From the NCBI GenBank assembly GCA_022432975.1, contig CM039502.1:78139181-78203180 (forward strand): DNA of 64,000 nucleotides. The letters are read 5' to 3'. The notes under the pieces were generated by a model, which worked only from the letters and a program-made list of their open reading frames with translations, made no database searches and was not told the DNA's origin. This document shows positions 57,126 through 64,000 of the stretch, in pieces. A program made the position numbers and the translations under genes. The number at the start of each line of letters is the position of its first letter. Within the stretch, counting starts at the first letter, position 1. This stretch comes from Begonia masoniana (taxonomy: Eukaryota > Streptophyta > Magnoliopsida > Cucurbitales > Begoniaceae).

Positions 57126-57801
57126 TTATTTTTCATACCTTTCCTCTTATTTGGAGTTAATTGGAACATAAAACAGTTAATTTCTTGATAGAATCTTACT
57201 CTACTCACTTTTTTTTTTTTGATAATTTTAATGAGATCCCAGATCCAAAGACACCCTTAATTGTGCATAATGTCAAACCAGTTCAAGGACATCCTTAGTT
57301 CCTGCATTCTCATCTCTAAAGCTTCCTAATCTCACGTGATAAAAGAAAATTGATTGATTACCCATGGCACCATCCTTTGGCTTTCACCTTTATTTGTTCT
57401 CATTCCTCTTTTTACACAGATCTTCACTTTCTCTCTCCATTCCTTCCATCATACTGGAATATGTTCCGATCTCACATTTATAACACTTGCTCGACTGCTG
57501 TTGTTTTATTATATCTGCATTTCCTTGACTGCTTTTGCCTATCTCGCCTTTTAGACTCATAATGTATAGAAGGCTGTGTTCACTATTTTGAGTGAAAGAT
57601 TGAAAGAATAAAAATACTCGAGTTTCAGCAGAGGATAAAATTGTGAGTTTGGTAGGTACACGTACAAAATTTGGTCAAAAATCATTTCAATTGACGTTGG
57701 CAGTCTAATATTTACTATAAATTAAAGATTGAACCCAGGAATGGGTTGGGTGACTGGTCGATAAGAGAGATGGACAGTATTTATTTCTCGAGACAAACTA
57801 A
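57126..57801. other. Flank beyond the Gypsy element, no gene recognised
   Basis: Ordinary T-rich intergenic DNA. If the Gypsy insertion is removed, this joins the CCR4-6 3' flank. Short frames at 57350-57562 have no supporting features. Confidence 0.5.
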
Positions 57802-58143
57802 TGTTAATGAGACTGATAAGAGTCATCTCTATTAGTAGATAAGAAGTTTGTGGAAGTTAGGGAGAATTAATGGAAGCTAAAGAGAAGTTAGTAGAATAAT
57901 TGTAATTGAGGAGGAGTATAAACAGAAAGGTATAGGAAGAGAAAGCGGATTATCAAAAAGTTGTAGAAAAAGTGTGTGGGGAGATAGCCAGGAGTCTCGA
58001 AATCCAGTGTTTGTAATCCTTTGTTGTTTGAATAATAAAAGTGTGCAATTGAGGTGATTCATATAGGAATTTACGCAAATTCCCATTAGAGACTTCATCC
58101 TTTACCTTCAAATCCTTGCTTGCAGTACCTGCAAACTCCAACA
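57802..58143 (+). repeat. Solo LTR-like sequence
   Basis: Runs from TGTTAATGAGACTG to AAACTCCAACA with TGTT...AACA ends, a GAGTATAAACAG TATA-like box near 57916 and a GAATAATAAAAG signal near 58030. This is the layout of a small Copia LTR of about 342 bp. Flanking 5-mers (ACTAA and CTCTG) do not match, so a clean solo LTR is not proven. Confidence 0.45.
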
Positions 58144-58582
58144 CTCTGCTTTAAGATATTTCAATATTTGCTTCTTCTCTTTCACTCGAAACTGTATTAA
58201 TTAGTTTGGTTCATTTGAGTTACTTATGTGAAAACTTTGCAGCTTACCCCAGCATGCAGCAACAGCGAAATGATGGGTGAAATCGTTCATCTCTGAGCAG
58301 ATACAAATAAATAAATCCTTGTTCTTTTTCTTTGATGGGGCCATTCTCCAGATCAGAGCTTTGAGCGATTTCGATTGAAAGGCATGGTCTTGGTTGTCTA
58401 TTTGTTTGTTTTGCTTTCTTGATTCAAAATTCAATTGTCTAAGATCTGAAGATATGATCTCTTTACAGTAAAATAACCTGAATGCTTCATGAATTTGGAG
58501 GAAACCCACAATTCAAATGAGGAAACCAGACCTTCTGGCATGATTAACCGGAAGTGAGCCATTTTATGATATAATGTCAATA
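58144..58582. other. Intergenic, no gene recognised
   Basis: A 102-codon minus-strand frame (58509-58201) has no recognised domain and no splice or promoter support. Nothing else is seen. Confidence 0.5.
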
Positions 58583-58789
58583 CTAATAAAATTGCAGTTA
58601 AATGTTATTGATTATTGATTGAATAATGTTTAATTGACACAAGGTCCCTCAAAGGATAAGAAGCTCTCGCACTCTACTTCTCGAAAAACTTTGAGCAGAT
58701 GCTACCGTGTCCTATCTGCGTGAATTGCATTCATAATTTCAAAACTATGTTTATCATAATGATAGCGGTAGAGTACCCATGCCGCTAAA

Positions 58790-59447
58790 ATGTGTATAAG
58801 CTAACAATCTCATGCTCCTTATCCTGTTTGACCCGGCAAACAATGCAAGCACGATCCCAATCATCAAAATTATTTGGTCCTCTTCTCCAAGAACTATTAG
58901 ACCAATTGGCTTCGGGAGGAGAAGTCGTGCTCTCCTGCGATAATGGTGGCATTGTGGAAGAACTTTGGAACTTTTCGATGCATGGCAGCTCTGGAGTTGG
59001 TGTAGACGTGTAGTGGGGAAAACTAATGGTTTTTTCATTTCTTCCTTGGAATTAAACAAATCTTTTATCTCTTCGTGGCCTTGATGATCTGAAAGAGCCT
59101 GGGGCGTCCATCCGTGTATCTCTGGCTTGTCGATATCAGCTCCTTGGCCCAAATGAAACTTCACTATTTCAGCATTTCCATCACAAACGGCTGCTTGCAG
59201 GGCCGTAGTTATATTGCTCTCGGGCAGTGTCACGTCCCCACCGCACTGGATTTTGTCTCTTGATGCTGTTAGCTCGACTGTTCCTCCCTAGAATCACTTC
59301 CCACAAGGAAACACTTAACAAGGATGCTGTTCGATTCAAACGCAGCAGCTGACTCAATCAGCTGGTCCAAAGCGCAAACAGCTGAGGTCGGTAGCACAGA
59401 ACTCCTATCTGCCCAAGAACATCTCCTGTCTTTGCTTCATCGACAAC
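58790..59447 (-). pseudogene. AKT-type K+ channel fragment, copy 1
   Basis: Minus-strand exon-like block starting after TTTTTAG at 59447: VVDEAKTGDVLGQIGVLCYR is the end of the cyclic-nucleotide-binding domain of plant Shaker channels. An in-frame TGA follows, then LSQLLRF. An ankyrin block then appears in the frame ending at 58754: DVTLPESNITTALQAAVCDG, IVKFHLGQGADIDKPEIHGW, GHEEIKDLF. The linker between the two domains and most ankyrin repeats are missing. The tail after KPLVFPTT is not recognisable. Intact AKT proteins carry K+ into root or shoot cells at the plasma membrane. This piece has no pore and cannot do so. Confidence 0.7.
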
Positions 59448-60010
59448 CTAAAAACATATTCTGCAACAAATTACTTTTTCTGGAATAATTTCACGCTGAC
59501 ATCATAACGGAAACAAATGAGAAGAACGAAAGATAGTATATATCAGTATAAAGTAATAGTTCTACTACGTTCCTTTGCACTATAAGATCCTGTAAGAAAG
59601 ATGAAATTCCCAACTGCAACATAATTCACTAACAAATCGTTGAGTTCAACGGGTTCCGTGTACTACCAAGTGAGCCATATTTTACGTCACCAGGAAGATC
59701 GAAAGCATCACATCATAATCTAATTTCATTTTTTTGAACAGCGCTGCAACTTCAGTCCAATATTCTCACGAGAGCAAGATCCTATGATTTGTGCTCGAAT
59801 GTTAAATTTCGCGCCTGCACCTAAAAAGCAGATGCCTAGACACGAATTTAATAGCTAAAAACTAACTGGAATGCATAGTTTAAGGATGATTTTTTAACGA
59901 ATATAGATTAATTGAATTTGTTAATTATTATGTAGTTTTAACATTTTTTTTTGTTAATTATCCTTTTAAATAATATAATATTGTAACGCAATTTTGACCA
60001 TCTACATTTG

Positions 60011-60040
60011 ATGGGCTTGGTTGCAGCTTCTTAGGCCCAT
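60011..60040. promoter_or_regulatory. Site II-like pair (GATGGGCTTG, TTAGGCCCATAA)
   Basis: Two opposed TGGGCT/GGCCCA motifs lie 20 bp apart, as in plant housekeeping promoters. No gene is seen directly downstream on either side, so this may be a promoter left from a lost or distant gene. It is repeated at 62566-62596. Confidence 0.35.
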
Positions 60041-60128
60041 AAGGTTATGGCGGGTATTACGACGTCGTGTTGAAGCTCCTCCCAACTGCCAGGTGGGTTT
60101 TCAGGTGGAGCTGAAGCAATCGCAACTA

Positions 60129-60153
60129 ATGGAAAGAAGAAGAAGAAGAAGAA
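60129..60153. repeat. GAA microsatellite
   Basis: About seven GAA/AAG units; the same run is in copy 2 near 62687-62710. Confidence 0.8.
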
Positions 60154-60814
60154 AGATCGAAATGTCGTAGTTTTTGGCAGTCATTTGTTGATCCGAAGAA
60201 GAGCTAGTTCGCAGCTTAGCACGTGAAGGCCCTGTCCAAACGCCTTAGCAAGTATTTTCGGCAGTGAAAACGGTCACAAACCAATAGAGGGCCTGACCAA
60301 AATGCTACGTTAAACGATCAACCTCTAAGAGGTCCACCGTCTAACTAAGGCTAAAAACGGAAGTTTTAACACAAATCTAGGACCTCCCCGAAGTACAAAT
60401 ATGAGAATACGAACATTAATAAGAATACGGATAAATGACATTAGATTATTTACATGCCAAGAAGACTGTACAATCTCGATAGGTTCTTACATAAGAGTAC
60501 AAAGTATAGATAACACAAAGATGCGCAAGGAAAATCCGTCTCAGAACCTGTTTCACTTCTTACCCTTCTTTCCTTTACCTGAAAAGCATAAAAAGTCGTT
60601 GATGCATGACAAACTCAATCTGAGATGACCACATACAACTATCAAATCATGCATGCCAGTTTCAGTATTATTAGCTATCTTCTCATTTCTCCTTTAGAAC
60701 GTTTGATGGTGCTAACGACGACCAGACACTGGCCAGAATCAGCTAATAGGACAAGCCTAGACTCAGAGTCCCTCTTGGGTCGTGGGCGCACCACCATTTC
60801 AACCTATTGCAGAG

Positions 60815-61135
60815 GTGTGTCATTCACCTATTCGCAGGGGGTGAACCCTTCACCTATTCGCAGGGGGTGAACCCTTCACCTATTCGCAGGGGGTGAACCC
60901 TTCACCTATTCGCAGGGGGTGAACCCTTCACCTATTCGCAGGGGGTGAACCCTTCACCTATTCGCAGGGGGTGAACCCTTCACCTATTCGCAGGGGGTGA
61001 ACCCTTCACCTATTCGCAGGGGGTGAACCCTTCACCTATTCGCAGGGGGTGTGCCCTTCACCTATTCGCAGGGGGTGAACCCTTCACCTATTCGCAGGGG
61101 GTGAACCCTTCACCTATTCGCAGGGGGTGACCCTT
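60815..61135. repeat. 26-bp minisatellite, about 12 copies (array 1)
   Basis: The unit is CAGGGGGTGAACCCTTCACC plus TATTCG. Copies are almost identical; one has GTGTGCCC in place of GTGAACCC. Each unit has TTCACC and GGTGAA as an inverted pair around 11 bases. With 26 not divisible by three, and no stop in either main frame, the array creates long open frames that are not evidence of a gene. Confidence 0.96.
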
Positions 61136-61359
61136 GTATAATGGCAATATAAGAAAATTGCAGTTAAATGTTATTGATAATTGATTGCATACGGTTTAAT
61201 TGACACCAAGGTCCCTCAAGGATAAGAAGCTCTCGCCACTTACTTCTCGAAAAAACTTTGAGCAGATGCTACCGTGTCCTATCTGCGTGAATGCATCATA
61301 ATTTCAAAACTATGTTTATCATAATTGATAGCGGTAGAGTACCCCATGCCGCTAAAATG

Positions 61360-62003
61360 GTATAAGCTAAAATCTCATGCTCCTTATCCTGTTTGACCGG
61401 CAAACAATGCAAGCACGATCCCAATCATCAAAATTATTTGGTCCTCTTCTCCAAGAACTATTAGCCCAATTGGCTTCGGGAGGAGAAGTCGTGCTCTCCT
61501 GCGATAATGGTGGCATGTGGAAGAACTTTGGAACTTTTCGATGCATGGCAGTCTGGAGTGGTGTAGACGTGTAGTGGGGAAAACTAATGGTTTTTCATTT
61601 CTTCCTGGAATTAACAAATCTTTTATCTCTTCGTGGCCTGATGATCTGAAAGAGCCTGGGGGTCCATCCGTGTATCTCTGGCTGTCGATATCAGCTCCTT
61701 GGCCCAAATGAAACTTCACTATTTCAGCATTTCCATCACAAACGGCTGCTTGCAGGGCCGTAGTTATATTGCTCTCGGGCAGTGTCACGTCCCCACCGCA
61801 CTGGATTTTGTCTCTTGATGCTGTTAGCTCGACTGTTCCTCCCCTAGAATCACTTCCCACAAGGAAACACTTAACAAGGATGCTGTTCGATTCAAAACGC
61901 AGCAGCTGACTCAATCAGCTGGTCCAAAGCGCAAACAGCTGAGGTCGGTAGCACAGAACTCCTATCTGCCCAAGAACATCTCCTGTCTTTGCTCATCGAC
62001 AAC
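61360..62003 (-). pseudogene. AKT-type K+ channel fragment, copy 2
   Basis: The counterpart of 58790-59447, with the same nucleotide-binding-domain end (from 62003), the same TGA, and the ankyrin block TTALQAAVCDGNAEIVKF. Further small indels shift the frame (HGW becomes TDG). It was broken before the duplication. Confidence 0.68.
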
Positions 62004-62565
62004 CTAAAAACATATTCTGCAACAAATTACTTTTTCTGGAATAATTTCACGCTGACATCATAACGGAACAAATGAGAAGAACGAAAGATAGTATATATCA
62101 GTATAAAGTAATAGTTCTACTACGTTCCTTTGCACTATAAGATCCTGTAAGAAAGATGAAATTCCCAACTGCAACATAATTCACTAACAAATCGTTGAGT
62201 TCAACGGGTTCCGTGTACTACCAAGTGAGCCATATTTTACGTCACCAGGAAGATCGAAAGCATCACATCATAATCTAATTTCATTTTTTTGAACAGCGCT
62301 GCAACTTCAGTCCAATATTCTCACGAGAGCAAGATCCTATGATTTGTGCTCGAATGTTAAATTTCGCGCCTGCACCTAAAAAGCAGATGCCTAGACACGA
62401 ATTTAATAGCTAAAAACTAACTGGAATGCATAGTTTAAGGATGATTTTTTAACGAATATAGATTAATTGAATTTGTTAATTATTATGTAGTTTTAACATT
62501 TTTTTTTGTTAATTATCCTTTTAAATAATATAATATTGTAACGCAATTTTGACCATCTACATTTG

Positions 62566-62596
62566 ATGGGCTTGGTTGCAGCTTCTTAGGCCCATA
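62566..62596. promoter_or_regulatory. Site II-like pair, copy 2
   Basis: Same GATGGGCTTG and TTAGGCCCATAA arrangement as at 60011-60040; present because the region is duplicated. Confidence 0.35.
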
Positions 62597-63372
62597 AGGT
62601 TATGGCGGGTATTACGACGTCGTGTTGAAGCTCCTCCCAACTGCCAGGTGGGTTTTCAGGTGGAGCTGAAGCAATCGCAACTAATGGAAAGAAGAAGAAG
62701 AAGAAGAAAGATCGAAATGTCGTAGTTTTTGGCAGTCATTTGTTGATCCGAAGAAGAGCTAGTTCGCAGCTTAGCACGTGAAGGCCCTGTCCAAACGCCT
62801 TAGCAATTATTTTCGGCAGTGAAAACGGTCACAACCCAATAGAGGGCCTGACAAAAATGCTACGTTAAACGATCAACCTCTAAGAGGTCCACCGTCTAAC
62901 CTAAGGCTAAAAACGGAAGTTTTAACACAAATCTAGGACCTCCCCGAAGTAACAAATATGAGAATACGAACATTAATAAGAATACGAGATAAATGACATT
63001 AGATTATTTACATGCCAAAAGACTGTACAATCTCGAATAGGTTCTTACATAAGAGTACAAAGTAGAGATAACACAAAGATGCGACCAAGGAAAATCCGTC
63101 TCAGAACCTGTTCACTTCTTACCCTTCTTTCCTTTACCTGAAAAGCATAAAAAGTCGTTGAGTGCATGACAAACTCAATCTGAGATGACACACATACAAC
63201 TATCAAATCATGCATGCCAGTTTCAGTATTATTAGCTATCTTCTCATTTCTCCTTTAGAACGTTTGATGGTGATAACGGACAGGACAAAACTGGCCCGAT
63301 CAGCTATAGGAACAAGCCTAGACTCAGAGTCCCTCTTGGGTCGTGGGCGCACCACCATTTCAACCTATTGCA

Positions 63373-64000
63373 GAGGTGTGTCAGTCAACTATTCGCAAGG
63401 GAGTGTCCTTCACCTATTAGCAGGGGGAACCTTCACCTATAGAAGGGGGTGAAACCTTTCAACCTATTCGCAGGAGGGTAGCCCTTCACCTATTAGCAGG
63501 GGGTGTGCCTAACCTTAGCAGAGGGTGTGCCCTTCACTTATTAGAAGGGGGTGAACCCTTACTATTCGCAGGGTGGTGAATCCCTTCACTATAGCAGGGG
63601 GTGTGCCCCTTACATATTCGCAGGGGTGTTGCAATTCACCTATTCGCAGGGGGTGAACCCAACACTATTCGCAGGGGTGACCCTTCACACCTATTCGCAG
63701 GGGTAAACCCTCACTTATTCGCAGGGGGTGAAAGCTCACTCTTAGCCGGTGGTAGAACCCTTTACCTATTCGCAGTGGGTGAACCCTTCACACTTATTAG
63801 CAGGGGGTGAGCCCTTCACCTATTCGCAGGGGGTGAACCCTTCACCTATTCCCAGGGGGTGAACCCTTCACCTATTAGCAGGGGGTGAACCCTTCACCTA
63901 TTCGCAGGGGGTGTGCCCTTCACCTATTAGCATGGGGTGAACCCTTCACCTATTAGCAGGGGGTGTGCTCTTCACCTATTCGCAGGGGGTGTGTCCTTCA
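63373..64000. repeat. 26-bp minisatellite, about 24 copies (array 2, runs off the window)
   Basis: Same unit as array 1. The first 420 bp (to about 63790) are irregular, with many small indels and TATTAG variants. The last 200 bp are regular. The array is not complete in the window. Confidence 0.92.

Larger units (their letters stand above)
58583..61135. repeat. First copy of a 2.56-kb tandem duplication
   Basis: It runs from AAAATTGCAGTTAAATG to the end of the 26-bp array. Copy 2 starts at 61149 with the same words. Both hold the K+ channel relic, a GAA microsatellite, a site II pair and the minisatellite, in the same order. Confidence 0.93.
61149..64000. repeat. Second copy of the tandem duplication
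   Basis: Aligns with 58583-61135 and continues to the window end through a longer minisatellite. Most differences from copy 1 are single-base gains or losses rather than substitutions. Confidence 0.92.

Noticed and set aside
58201..58509. 102-codon minus-strand frame
   Set aside because: No recognisable domain, and its composition is like the intergenic background.
60815..61135. CRISPR-like or protein-coding array
   Set aside because: Units are contiguous with no unique spacers, and the genome is a plant. Open frames across the array arise because the 26-bp unit lacks stops, not from coding constraint.

Overview
The window is nuclear DNA of a eudicot plant. It has spliced genes with short GT-AG introns, plant-type LTR retrotransposons with initiator-Met-tRNA primer sites, and an A+T-rich background. 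I cannot name the species; a cucurbit-like genome is only a guess. Two host genes look functional or nearly so: a four-exon V-ATPase proteolipid c'' gene (11941-13371, +) and a 15-exon CCR4-6-type deadenylase gene (44491-51629, +). The rest is mostly retrotransposons, many nested in one another, plus two local duplications and one 100-bp assembly gap (8399-8498).

Layout. 1-7400: a minus-strand Sirevirus-like Copia element with intact gag and pol, a 1.4-kb 5' LTR full of ATCGGCA motifs, and an extra open frame beyond pol that runs off the left edge. 7555-8398: older LTR fragments, then the gap. 8499-11700: intergenic. 11755-13371: the V-ATPase gene with its site II promoter. 15194-25819: a decayed minus-strand Copia whose gag is split by a 5.56-kb gag-bearing LTR element (19620-25178). 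About 26130-35790: a decayed plus-strand Tork-like Copia. Its pol is split by two nested solo LTRs lying in opposite orientations (29368-34363), and its RNase H is cut at 35790 by a second, 5'-truncated copy of the gag-bearing element (35791 to about 40300).

41812-51629: the CCR4-6 locus. Its promoter and first three exons are tandemly duplicated (unit about 2.17 kb), leaving a truncated upstream copy. A Reina-type chromovirus (51800-57120, TSD TTCTT) sits 170 bp past the stop codon. 58583-64000: a 2.56-kb tandem duplication carrying a broken AKT-type K+ channel fragment and a 26-bp minisatellite.

The most unusual items are these. (1) A two-copy family of LTR elements without pol keeps one long gag-plus-unknown-protein reading frame. 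(2) The opposed solo LTRs form a natural inverted repeat of about 2 kb. (3) The LTRs of a Copia element and of the TGTAAC-type elements share sequence motifs. (4) CCR4-6 is partly duplicated and carries a one-base frameshift. Several one-base indels, some in homopolymers, suggest residual long-read assembly errors, so some frameshifts may not be biological.
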